NCBI GenBank assembly: GCA_030640045.1 | Contig: DAOWKF010000097.1 | Location: forward strand, 1-7,129 | DNA: 7,129 nt | Direction: 5' to 3' | DNA from: Candidatus Omnitrophota bacterium | GTDB lineage: Bacteria > NPL-UPA2 > BS750m-G34 | Shown: piece after piece, positions 1-6,818 of the stretch | Numbering within the stretch: position 1 is the stretch's first letter | How the letters are laid out: each line of letters starts with the position of its first letter | Made by a program: the position numbers and the translations under genes | Notes under the pieces: model-generated | Database searches by the model: none | Told to the model about the DNA's origin: nothing | What the model saw: only the letters and a program-made list of their open reading frames with translations

Positions 1-1230
1 AAATTTGGACGTGAATATTTTAAAAAATTACATTATCTGAATTTTGAAGAGGATGATAGTTTGAAGAAGGTATTTGAAACAGATCTCAAGCCCCGGAGAA
101 TTGCACAGGAGATTAGTTTTTATACTGATAATTTCATAGACATTAATAATGATCTGCTTGTATTTGACGAGATCCAGGAATGTCCGCGGGCCATTACCAG
201 TCTTAAGTATTTTTCGGAAGAAGTCCCTCAATTGGCTGTATGCGGGGCAGGTTCACTTTTAGGGCTGCATCTTGGCGAAAGCAATTTCCCTGTTGGAAAT
301 GTAGAAATTCTGGAAATGCACCCTTTGTCATTCTCAGAATTCCTTTCAGGCATAGGGGATGGGAAATCATATGAGCTTATAAAAGATTTTGATTTTTCCC
401 AGCCAATAGCGGAAATCGTTCATGCACACTTATGGAAAAAATTGAAAGAATATTTTGTGGTAGGGGGATTGCCTGAAGTCATTTTAAACTATAAGGCTAA
501 TAGTAACAATTTATATCTGGCATTTAAAGAAGTACGCAAGAAACAGTCGGACCTCATCATGGCCTATTTAGCAGATGTTAGCAAACATTCAGGCAAAGAA
601 AATTCAATGCATATCGAAAGGATTTGGCGAAACGTGCCCGCTCAGTTAGCCAAAGCACATGACAACTCGTCATCTAAATTCAAATTTAAGGGAGTGATTC
701 CCGGGATTGCAGGATATTCAAGGCTCTCAGGGGCAATAGACTGGTTGAAAACTGCTGGGCTGATACTACAGATCCATATTGTAAATAATGCAAGGATACC
801 TCTTTCAGCATATGTAAAGGAAAATTTTTTTAAGCTTTATTTTTTTGATGTGGGCATGCTCGGTGCTATCAGCGGGCTTTCCCCTAAAACGATCCTTGAT
901 TATGAGTACGGATCATATAAGGGGTATTTTGCTGAAAATTTTATTATGCAGGAGTTAATAACATCTGCAGTAACTCCTTTCTGTTGGAAAGGTAGGACTG
1001 CTGAAGTAGAATTTATACTTCAACTTCATGAAAATGTATTGCCCCTAGAGGTCAAATCCGGGTGGGTTACTCAAGCAAAAAGCCTTAAGATATTTTCAGA
1101 AAAATATAATCCTGAATTCCGGACGATAATGAGTGCCAATAATATAAATATAGATAAGACCAATCGGATTTGCAAAATACCAATATATTTGGCTGGCAGC
1201 ATACAAAGATTGCCAGATTTATATGGCTGA
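1..1230 (+). CDS. AAA_14/DUF4143-family ATPase, 5'-truncated by window edge
   Basis: The reading frame is open from base 1, so the TTG at 61 is not the real start; the N-terminus, including the Walker A P-loop, lies upstream of the window. What remains begins KFGREYFKKLHYLNFEED, typical of the region after the P-loop in this family. A Walker B motif LLVFDEIQECP follows (about codons 52-62 of the visible part), then a sensor-like stretch CGAGSLLG (codons 81-88), a helical middle with the DUF4143 region, and near the C-terminus a PD-(D/E)XK-like signature, AEVEFI then LPLEVKSG. Family knowledge: these are standalone P-loop ATPases with a nuclease-like C-terminal fold, very common in anaerobes and archaea, patchily distributed, with no firmly established role. 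The gene is more AT-rich than those downstream and is separated from them by a promoter, so it is probably an independently acquired accessory gene. The family call is secure; the function is unknown. Confidence 0.88.
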   Translation, partial: KFGREYFKKLHYLNFEEDDSLKKVFETDLKPRRIAQEISFYTDNFIDINNDLLVFDEIQECPRAITSLKYFSEEVPQLAVCGAGSLLGLHLGESNFPVGNVEILEMHPLSFSEFLSGIGDGKSYELIKDFDFSQPIAEIVHAHLWKKLKEYFVVGGLPEVILNYKANSNNLYLAFKEVRKKQSDLIMAYLADVSKHSGKENSMHIERIWRNVPAQLAKAHDNSSSKFKFKGVIPGIAGYSRLSGAIDWLKTAGLILQIHIVNNARIPLSAYVKENFFKLYFFDVGMLGAISGLSPKTILDYEYGSYKGYFAENFIMQELITSAVTPFCWKGRTAEVEFILQLHENVLPLEVKSGWVTQAKSLKIFSEKYNPEFRTIMSANNINIDKTNRICKIPIYLAGSIQRLPDLYG

Positions 1231-1247
1231 CAAAGAGTGTAATTTAG

Positions 1248-1276
1248 TTGTTTTTCGAGCTAATTTCTGGTATAAA
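1248..1276 (+). promoter_or_regulatory. Sigma70-like promoter with extended -10, upstream of the amidase gene
   Basis: TTGTTT at 1248-1253 (-35-like, four of six matches to TTGACA) is separated by 17 bases from TATAAA at 1271-1276 (-10, five of six), which is preceded by TG at 1268-1269 in the extended -10 position. Transcription would start around 1282-1284. The site lies in the only sizeable intergenic gap of the left half, just after the ATPase stop, and could drive the whole downstream gene run. It is a prediction from sequence match only. Confidence 0.55.
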
Positions 1277-1290
1277 TGAGAGTGTTGAAC

Positions 1291-1296
1291 AGGGAG
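1291..1296 (+). promoter_or_regulatory. Shine-Dalgarno site that decides the amidase start
   Basis: AGGGAG ends 12 bases before the ATG at 1309 and 15 bases before the ATG at 1312. The earlier in-frame ATG at 1276 has no purine-rich site upstream and overlaps the predicted -10 box, so this ribosome binding site favours initiation at 1309 or 1312. The spacing is on the long side. Confidence 0.5.
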
Positions 1297-1308
1297 TATT
1301 TTATTTTA

Positions 1309-2439
1309 ATGATGAGGTTTATTTTAATTTCATTTATTTTTTTAAGTTTGGCAGGGGATGCCTTTGCGTGGCAGGCCCCAAATATTAGTGATGTCCGTTT
1401 TGGAACACATCCAAATTCTACCCGTGTAGTCTTTGATTTAAAGACAAAGATTCCTTACCGCGTAAATAGTGACAGCTGCGGTAATGTAGTTGTTGATTTC
1501 CCTTCCGGCAGGATTGCGCCAAAGATCACATCTTCCAGAAATGCGGTTATTAAAGTAAAGGACGGCGTCATTGAAGATATTGAAATAGGCAGGATTGGAA
1601 AGGGCGTCAGGGCGAAGATTAATCTTAGCAAGAGGGGCAGTTCTTTTAAATCCAGTTTATTTAAGAATCCTTATCGCCTGGTTATAGACGTCCGGAAATC
1701 AGCAGTGATCCGGGCAGGGCTCCATAAAAAGGACCATAAGATTGAGGTAATTATTATTGACCCCGGCCATGGAGGCAAAGATCCGGGCGCTATCGGCCGG
1801 CGTGGCTTAAAAGAAAAAGTTGTCACTCTTGATATTGCCAAACGCGTTGAGAGGCTGCTTAAAAAAACCAGGAAGGTAAAAGTTATCATGACACGAAGAC
1901 GTGATGAGTTTATTTCCCTGGATAAGAGGGTGAGAATAGCTAATAAGAATAAAGGCGGGCTTTTTGTATCTATACACACAAATGCCCACCTGCGAAGAAG
2001 TGCCGGTGGTTTTGAGACGTTTTATTTAGGTGAGTCAAAGACAGATGATGCCCGGGCAGTTGCAATGTTGGAAAACTCAGTATTGGAATTGGAAGAGAGA
2101 CCGTATTTATTAGATCTTGGGAGAGAGCTCAGTAAAATACTCTGGGACCTTCGTCTTAATGAATTCAGGATAGAGAGCAGGGAACTGGCAGGGATTATGC
2201 AGACAAATTTAGATAAACGGCTTAGCTTAAGAAACCGTGGTGTCAAAACTGCCCCTTTCTATGTCTTGAGAGGTGTTGCTATGCCGGGTGCGCTGGTCGA
2301 GACAGCCTTTATCTCCAATCGCAAGGAAGAGGCGCTTTTAAAAAAATCCAGTTTTCGTCAGACCCTTGCCCATGCAATATGCAACAGTATCCTCCAGTAT
2401 AAAAATAGATTCGAAAAGACCCGGGGGTTTACTGAGTAA
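1309..2439 (+). CDS. N-acetylmuramoyl-L-alanine amidase, AMIN + Amidase_3 domains
   Basis: Secreted zinc amidase that cleaves the bond between N-acetylmuramic acid and the stem peptide of peptidoglycan, as AmiA/B/C enzymes do in daughter-cell separation. From this start the protein has 376 residues: a signal peptide (MMRFILISFIFLSLAGDAFA, cleavage likely before W), an AMIN domain (about residues 24-130, beginning NISDVRFGTHPNSTRVVFDL) that in relatives targets the enzyme to the cell wall or septum, and an Amidase_3 catalytic domain (about 147-365). Zinc ligands are visible as H154 (DPGHGG), E169 (GLKEK) and H223 (SIHTNA); E331 (VETAF) is the catalytic glutamate. An extended start at 1276 would add 11 residues, but that ATG sits on the predicted -10 box and has no ribosome binding site, while 1309 has AGGGAG upstream. 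First gene after the promoter; 32 bases separate it from queD. It has no functional link to the queuosine genes that I can see. Confidence 0.93.
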   Translation: MMRFILISFIFLSLAGDAFAWQAPNISDVRFGTHPNSTRVVFDLKTKIPYRVNSDSCGNVVVDFPSGRIAPKITSSRNAVIKVKDGVIEDIEIGRIGKGVRAKINLSKRGSSFKSSLFKNPYRLVIDVRKSAVIRAGLHKKDHKIEVIIIDPGHGGKDPGAIGRRGLKEKVVTLDIAKRVERLLKKTRKVKVIMTRRRDEFISLDKRVRIANKNKGGLFVSIHTNAHLRRSAGGFETFYLGESKTDDARAVAMLENSVLELEERPYLLDLGRELSKILWDLRLNEFRIESRELAGIMQTNLDKRLSLRNRGVKTAPFYVLRGVAMPGALVETAFISNRKEEALLKKSSFRQTLAHAICNSILQYKNRFEKTRGFTE

Positions 2440-2471
2440 GATTAGACGTATACTTTTAGTATGCAGATATT

Positions 2472-2834
2472 ATGCCTCAGGTAAAGATTATAGATAGGTT
2501 CAGCGCTGCCCACAATCTTAGAAATTATAAAGGGAAGTGCGAGGAACTCCATGGCCACAACTGGCAGGTTGAGGTTATTGTAAGCAGGAAAAAAATTGGA
2601 AGAAACGGGATGGTCATGGATTTCAATGATTTAAAGAGATTGACAGGGGATGTCCTTTCTAAACTCGATCACACTTATTTAAATGAGCTTGCATATTTTA
2701 AGAGCAGGAACCCTACTTCGGAAAATATCGCTGCCCATATTGCGGCAGCGTTAAAAAAGAAATTAAAACTGCCGCTTATTTTAAAAGAGGTAATGGTATG
2801 GGAGACAGAGAAAAGCTGCGCTATATGGCCATGA
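2472..2834 (+). CDS. queD: 6-carboxy-5,6,7,8-tetrahydropterin synthase QueD
   Basis: Converts 7,8-dihydroneopterin triphosphate to 6-carboxytetrahydropterin, the first committed step towards preQ0 and queuosine. The 120-residue length is normal for the PTPS/QueD family. Visible residues: zinc ligands H14 (FSAAH), H27 and H29 (LHGHNW); catalytic C23 (KCEELHGH); D66-H67 (LDHTYLN), matching the Asp-His pair of E. coli QueD; NPTSENIA at 80-87; and E111 (VWET), the substrate-anchoring glutamate. The Cys-x3-HGH spacing is that of QueD rather than eukaryotic PTPS. No Shine-Dalgarno site is apparent before the ATG, and an in-frame TAG at 2457 rules out a start further upstream except at the non-standard ATT codon at 2469. 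Its stop overlaps the queC start (ATGA at 2831-2834). GTP cyclohydrolase, which supplies its substrate, is not in the window. Confidence 0.95.
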   Translation: MPQVKIIDRFSAAHNLRNYKGKCEELHGHNWQVEVIVSRKKIGRNGMVMDFNDLKRLTGDVLSKLDHTYLNELAYFKSRNPTSENIAAHIAAALKKKLKLPLILKEVMVWETEKSCAIWP

Positions 2835-3484
2835 GCAGTGCTATAGTCTTACTCTCAGGCGGACTTGATTCTCTTGTCTCTTTAGCCGAGGCAAAGAAAA
2901 GGGAAAGGCAGGTGGCAGCACTTACCTTTGACTACGGTCAGAGAGCAGCGAGGAGAGAAATACAGGCATCCCGCAGGATAAGCAAGTATTATGGGGTCCG
3001 GCATAAGGTCATAAAACTGGACTGGCTTAAAAGACAGGGAAAGATTCCTGGTTCAAGTGTTTCTCCTGAAAAAGCAGCTAAAATAGTGTGGGTTCCGAAT
3101 CGGAATGCTGTTATGATAAATATTGCAGCTAGCATAGCTGAGGCAATAGAATACAAAAAGGTTGTGATCGGCACGAATGTTGAAGAAGGCAGGTTTTTTC
3201 CGGACAATACATCAAGTTTTATCAGGGTAACTAATCGTTCCCTATTTTATTCTACAAGGAAACATATAAAGGTGGTAAGCTTTACCGGGAGATTAAAAAA
3301 GAGGGAGATCCTTCGCAAGGGACTGCAGCTTAAAGTCCCTCTTCAATATCTGTGGAGTTGTTATAAGGGCGGCAGGGAACTATGTCTTAAATGTCATTCC
3401 TGCGGATATCTGGTAAGGGCATTGAAGCAAGAAGGTGCGTGGGAGCTCTTCCTGGAAGAGAGAAAGAAGTTTAGATGGAATTAA
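2831..3484 (+). CDS. queC: 7-cyano-7-deazaguanine (preQ0) synthase QueC
   Basis: ATP-dependent enzyme converting 7-carboxy-7-deazaguanine and ammonia to preQ0. The chosen start gives 217 residues and places the PP-loop SGGLDS at 9-14, as usual for QueC; it overlaps the queD stop as ATGA. A longer frame opening at 2798 would add 11 residues (MGDREKLRYMA) that lie wholly within queD codons and before the normal N-terminal strand, so I reject it; ATG 2825 is a minor alternative. Other signs are FDYGQRA at 33-39, VPNRNAVMINIAASIA at 88-103, and four zinc cysteines C177, C185, C188 and C191 (SCYKGG...CLKCHSCG). The EEGRFFPDNTSSF stretch (118-130) resembles the FPDN form I recall in archaeal-type QueC rather than the GYPDC form of E. 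coli. It overlaps the next gene by 10 bases. Confident. Confidence 0.95.
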   Translation: MSSAIVLLSGGLDSLVSLAEAKKRERQVAALTFDYGQRAARREIQASRRISKYYGVRHKVIKLDWLKRQGKIPGSSVSPEKAAKIVWVPNRNAVMINIAASIAEAIEYKKVVIGTNVEEGRFFPDNTSSFIRVTNRSLFYSTRKHIKVVSFTGRLKKREILRKGLQLKVPLQYLWSCYKGGRELCLKCHSCGYLVRALKQEGAWELFLEERKKFRWN

Positions 3485-4050
3485 AATATAAATTTATAGA
3501 AGATAAGATAACATATACAGGCAGAGAACTTTCTTCTCATTGGGCTTACAAAAATTTTAATCTCCCGGGCAATTGCATCGCGGCATTTATCGGTCCTGCC
3601 AGGGTAAAAGAGCATCTCGTAGATATAGCAGATTGCAAAAAGAATAGAGATATCAGGAGCTCTCTTATGTTACATTTTATCTCTGAATATTTTGACCTGG
3701 ATCTGGAGAAGACAATACTTCGCCAGCGGCTTTTTATAAACCTCCTGGCCCAGGAGATAAACCGGGTTAGGAAAAAACTTTCTAACGCGGCAAGCACGGT
3801 TGAATGCAGGGGTGACGATCTCTATGTCAAAGATAGAAAATTATCCGTGGCTATAGCTACCCTTACGCCTGTGTCCTGTGTCTTTCATACGGGACTGAAT
3901 ATCATAAGTTCGGGCGCGCCAGTAAAGGCTATAGGGCTGCGCGATCTTTCAGTATCTCCGAAACCTTTAGCAAACAGGATGTTTAAACTCTATGCCCGTG
4001 AACTTAAAAATATAACAACTGCCAGGGCTAAAGTAAAGGGAGTTTTATGA
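3475..4050 (+). CDS. DUF366 family protein embedded in the queuosine block
   Basis: 191 residues, no signal peptide or membrane segment, so probably cytoplasmic. I recognise it as DUF366 from its C-terminal half: RGDDLYV (112-118), KLSVAIATLTPVSCVFHTGLNI (122-143), GAPVKAIGL (147-155), and a basic helix LYARELKNITTARAKVKGVL at the end. The N-terminal half contains ELSSHWAYKNFNLPGNCIAAFIGPARV (18-44). DUF366 has no established biochemical function. I recall a fold relationship to the class II synthetase/biotin-ligase superfamily, which I cannot check here. The gene overlaps queC by 10 bases and queE by 4 (ATGA), so it is very likely cotranslated with preQ0 synthesis enzymes. Inference: it acts in or beside 7-deazaguanine metabolism, for example on the substrate, the product or the tRNA. 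Family call fairly sure, role unknown. Confidence 0.82.
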   Translation: MELKYKFIEDKITYTGRELSSHWAYKNFNLPGNCIAAFIGPARVKEHLVDIADCKKNRDIRSSLMLHFISEYFDLDLEKTILRQRLFINLLAQEINRVRKKLSNAASTVECRGDDLYVKDRKLSVAIATLTPVSCVFHTGLNIISSGAPVKAIGLRDLSVSPKPLANRMFKLYARELKNITTARAKVKGVL

Positions 4051-4733
4051 GGGAGAGAGGAAGGATCTCCGATATATTTTTTTCATTTCAGGGAGAAGGT
4101 ATCTATCTTGGAGAGCCTCAAATTTTTTTGCGTTTTGCCGATTGCAACATGTCTCCTAAATGTCTTTATTGTGATACTTCGGCAAAGGTAAATAAAGAGA
4201 TGACTGCAGGTGAGATATTGGCTGAGATAGAAAGAGCAAAATGGCCGACAAGATTTATATCTCTTACAGGCGGAGAGCCCCTGCTTCAGGTAAATTTTTT
4301 AAAACGGCTTTTACCGGTTTTAAAGAGAAGAGGCTTCAGGATATACCTTGAAACCAATGGGACCCTTCCAAAGGCCTTGAGTCATATAATAGAAGAGGTT
4401 GATATAATAGCCATGGATATTAAACTCCCTTCATCAGGGAGGACTGCGGCATTATGGGAAAGACAATCGCAATTTTTAGATACGAGCAGAAAAAAAGAGA
4501 TAATGGTTAAAGTGGTCTTAACCGGAGATACGGAAAAAAATGACCTTGAGAAGGCAATTTGTTTAGTTGAGGCGGCGCCTTATATCCCTTTTATCCTTCA
4601 GCCGGTTACACCCAATAAAAAAGTGAAAGGGGTGCGGGATAAAAAGCTTCGAGAATTTCATTCGCTTGCAAGGCGCAGGTTGGAGAATGTCAGTGTCGTC
4701 CCTCAGGTGCATAAGGTGTTAGGTATTAGGTAA
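4047..4733 (+). CDS. queE: 7-carboxy-7-deazaguanine synthase QueE (radical SAM)
   Basis: Radical SAM enzyme that rearranges 6-carboxytetrahydropterin into 7-carboxy-7-deazaguanine, between QueD and QueC in the preQ0 pathway. 228 residues, usual for the family. Motifs in order: SFQGEG (13-18); FLRFADC...C..CDT with cysteines C33, C39 and C42; LTGGEPLLQ (73-81), the SAM-binding GGE motif; LETNGT (101-106); DIKLPSS (124-130); ILQPVTP (183-189); VPQVHKVLG (218-226). The cluster motif reads Cx5Cx2C instead of the canonical Cx3Cx2C because of two extra residues in CNMSPKC; QueE is known to tolerate variant cluster loops. The start overlaps the DUF366 stop (ATGA at 4047-4050) and has AAGGGAG at 4036-4042, four bases upstream of the ATG. 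Its stop shares one base with the next start (TAATG). Confidence 0.94.
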   Translation: MRERGRISDIFFSFQGEGIYLGEPQIFLRFADCNMSPKCLYCDTSAKVNKEMTAGEILAEIERAKWPTRFISLTGGEPLLQVNFLKRLLPVLKRRGFRIYLETNGTLPKALSHIIEEVDIIAMDIKLPSSGRTAALWERQSQFLDTSRKKEIMVKVVLTGDTEKNDLEKAICLVEAAPYIPFILQPVTPNKKVKGVRDKKLREFHSLARRRLENVSVVPQVHKVLGIR

Positions 4734-5566
4734 TGGATGTTAAACAGATTGAAAAGGCTGTAGAGCAGCTTTGCCTTAAGGCAAATTTTTATTTGCGGAA
4801 AGATGTGGCGCGGGCATTGAAGCATGCCTTAAAGATAGAGACATCCTCTACAGGGAAAGAGATCCTGAAGATATTAATAGAGAACGAGGCTATTGCCAGG
4901 CGCCGGATCTTACCTCTCTGCCAGGATACCGGAATGGTGATTGTGTTTTTAGAGATAGGACAGGGCGTCAGGATTAAAGGTGGCAGTATTGAAAAGGCTG
5001 TAAATCGCGGGGCAGCCCGCGCGTATCGTCGAGGGAGTTTTCGCGCTTCAGTAGTAAAAGACCCTTTAATTAGAATAAATACCGGAAACAATACTCCTGT
5101 TGTTATCCATACAAAGATTGTCCCCGGGGCCAGGATAAAAATCCATGTTACACCAAAAGGATTCGGCAGTGAAAATATGAGCAGTATTAGTATGCTTAAA
5201 CCCACAGCCAGACAGGATGAGATTATAGACTATATATTAGATGTTGTTAAAAAGGCAGGAGGAAAGGCCTGCCCGCCCATTATCCTGGGTATTGGTATAG
5301 GCGGGACAATGGAGAAGGCGGGAGTTTTATCTAAAGAGGCGCTTTTGCGGCCTATAGACAGGTCAAATCCAAAGAAGCATTTAATGAAACTTGAAAGAGA
5401 GATCCTTAAGAGGGTAAACGGTCTTGGTCTGGGCCCAATGGGTCTTGGCGGGAAGGTAACTTGTCTTGGAGTAAATATCTTAACATATCCTACACATATA
5501 GCCGGTCTTCCGGTTGCTGTAAGTCTTAGCTGCCATGCCCTAAGAGGAGGCAAGATAGTTCTATAA
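4733..5566 (+). CDS. Class I fumarate hydratase, alpha subunit
   Basis: Large, iron-sulfur-binding subunit of a two-subunit class I fumarase (or tartrate dehydratase-type lyase), interconverting fumarate and malate with the beta subunit encoded next. 277 residues, typical of the separate alpha subunit. The three cysteines expected to bind the 4Fe-4S cluster are C63 (PLCQDTGM), C180 (KACPPIILGIGIGG) and C244 (GKVTCLGV). Also visible are PKGFGSENMS (141-150) and the C-terminal PTHIAGLPVAVSLSCHALR (253-271). Starts at a TAATG junction one base into the queE stop, without a strong ribosome binding site of its own. Class I enzymes are oxygen-labile, in line with an anaerobic host. Sequence alone does not separate fumarase from L-tartrate dehydratase (TtdA); fumarase is the more likely role where no tartrate genes are present. 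Confidence 0.92.
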   Translation: MDVKQIEKAVEQLCLKANFYLRKDVARALKHALKIETSSTGKEILKILIENEAIARRRILPLCQDTGMVIVFLEIGQGVRIKGGSIEKAVNRGAARAYRRGSFRASVVKDPLIRINTGNNTPVVIHTKIVPGARIKIHVTPKGFGSENMSSISMLKPTARQDEIIDYILDVVKKAGGKACPPIILGIGIGGTMEKAGVLSKEALLRPIDRSNPKKHLMKLEREILKRVNGLGLGPMGLGGKVTCLGVNILTYPTHIAGLPVAVSLSCHALRGGKIVL

Positions 5567-6102
5567 TGTGGCGTCCAATTAACGTGCCATTATCCCGGAA
5601 AGATATACTTAGATTAAGCTGCGGAGACAAGGTGTTACTGAACGGTTATGTCTATACTGCGCGCGATATGGCTCATCGCAGGTTTTTCACTGCCCTTCAG
5701 AAAAATAAAAAACTCCCCGTTTCTCTTAAAGGGCAGGTTGTTTATTATACCGGCCCCACTCCTGCACCAAGAGGAAGGATTATAGGCGCCTGCGGCCCGA
5801 CAACCAGCAGCCGCATGGACAGTTTTACTCCTGTGCTTTTAAAGTCCGGACTTAAGGGGACGATAGGCAAAGGAGAACGCAGCATTGAGACAGTACGGGC
5901 TATTAAAAAATATAAAGCAATCTATTTTGTAACTGTAGGAGGGGCAGGGGCGTATCTCGCCGGGTGCGTGGTGGAGGCTCGTGTGATTGCCTATCGGGAT
6001 CTTGGCCCGGAAGCTATTTTTCGCTTGAAAATCAGAGACCTTCCGGTTATAGTAGCAATAGATTCAAGTGGTATGGATATTTTTAATAAGAGGAAAAAAT
6101 GA
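5566..6102 (+). CDS. Class I fumarate hydratase, beta subunit
   Basis: Small subunit that completes the class I fumarase with the preceding gene; 178 residues, the normal length for a separate beta subunit. Signature segments: YTARDMAHRR (30-39), containing conserved substrate-region residues; YYTGPTPAPRGRIIGACGPTTSSRMDSFTP (60-89), the most diagnostic block of the family; KGTIGKG (97-103); and VGGAGAYLAGCVV (124-136). It starts at a TAATG junction with the alpha gene; GAGGAGG at 5544-5550 is a strong Shine-Dalgarno sequence but lies 15 bases before the ATG, so coupling probably helps. The stop overlaps rph as ATGA. As for the alpha subunit, a tartrate dehydratase (TtdB) assignment cannot be wholly excluded. 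Confidence 0.92.
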   Translation: MWRPINVPLSRKDILRLSCGDKVLLNGYVYTARDMAHRRFFTALQKNKKLPVSLKGQVVYYTGPTPAPRGRIIGACGPTTSSRMDSFTPVLLKSGLKGTIGKGERSIETVRAIKKYKAIYFVTVGGAGAYLAGCVVEARVIAYRDLGPEAIFRLKIRDLPVIVAIDSSGMDIFNKRKK

Positions 6103-6818
6103 GAAGTGATAAAAGAAAAAATAATGAACTTCGGTTGATAAAGATAATTCCTTCTTATCTTGATTTTGCTGAAGGGTCTGCCTTGATTGAGACAGGTAAG
6201 ACGAGAGTAGTGTGCGCGGCCTCTATTATAAATGAGGTCCCGCCATTTCTTAAAGGGAAGAAACAGGGTTGGATTACTGCTGAATACGGGATGTTACCAC
6301 GGTCTACATCGGAGAGGATGAGGAGGGAATCAATCCGCGGTAAGATAAGCGGGCGAACGCATGAAATTCAACGGCTCATAGGTCGTTCACTTCGGGCAGT
6401 AGTGGATCTAAATGCCCTGGGAGAGAGGACAATCTGGCTTGATGCGGATGTTATTCAGGCGGACGGAGGGACAAGGGTTGCCTCTATCAATGGCGCCTTT
6501 ATTGCCCTGGTATTGGCATTGCGCAGCCTTGTAAAAGAAAATGCATTAAAAAAATGGCCGCTCCTGGATTGGGTTGCTGCTATTTCTGTAGGGATAGTTG
6601 ACGGAAAAAAACTTCTGGATCTCTGCTACGAAGAGGATGCGGAAGCTGAAGTTGATATGAATATAGTTATGACGGGAAAGGAAAAATTTATAGAGGTGCA
6701 GGGCACTGCCGAAAAAAACCCTTTTACCGGTAAGGAATTAAATGAGTTACTTTCATTAGGGAAGACAGGTATTAAAGAGATTATAAAAAAAGAAAAGAAT
6801 GTGATATCAATTTATTGA
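6099..6818 (+). CDS. rph: Ribonuclease PH
   Basis: Phosphorolytic 3'-5' exoribonuclease that trims nucleotides after the CCA end of tRNA precursors and degrades structured RNA; a hexameric RNase PH-fold enzyme. 239 residues, about the usual length. Diagnostic segments: GWITAEYGMLPRST (57-70); SGRTHEIQRLIGRSLR (84-99), with R86 in the phosphate-binding position; LDADVIQADGGTR (114-126), with the phosphate-binding GTR; DLCYEEDAEAEVDMN (174-188), with the conserved acidic pair D180 and D186; and FIEVQGTAEKNPF (197-209). Starts at ATGA overlapping the fumarase beta stop. The last codons and the TGA stop lie inside a perfect inverted repeat. The next gene, an RdgB-type pyrophosphatase, is a frequent neighbour, and fused or adjacent in many bacteria. 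Confidence 0.96.
   Translation: MRSDKRKNNELRLIKIIPSYLDFAEGSALIETGKTRVVCAASIINEVPPFLKGKKQGWITAEYGMLPRSTSERMRRESIRGKISGRTHEIQRLIGRSLRAVVDLNALGERTIWLDADVIQADGGTRVASINGAFIALVLALRSLVKENALKKWPLLDWVAAISVGIVDGKKLLDLCYEEDAEAEVDMNIVMTGKEKFIEVQGTAEKNPFTGKELNELLSLGKTGIKEIIKKEKNVISIY

Noticed and set aside
61..63. TTG at 61 as start of the ATPase gene
   Set aside because: The same frame is open to base 1 and encodes family-typical residues (KFGREYFKKLHYLNFEEDD) before it, so the gene is simply truncated by the window.
2440..2471. Possible preQ1 riboswitch upstream of queD
   Set aside because: The gap is only 32 bases, and I see neither the C-rich loop/A-rich tail arrangement of the preQ1-I aptamer nor room for larger classes; the stem there is a simple 7-bp hairpin.
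2798..2830. N-terminal extension of queC from ATG 2798
   Set aside because: It would overlap queD by 37 bases and put 11 atypical residues ahead of the normal QueC N-terminus; the ATGA overlap at 2831 matches the other junctions of the operon.
4789..5205. Long minus-strand open frames (for example 4789-5205, 5230-5553, 1671-1979)
   Set aside because: They lie antisense to clearly conserved genes, show no recognisable motifs and have compositions expected of shadow frames.
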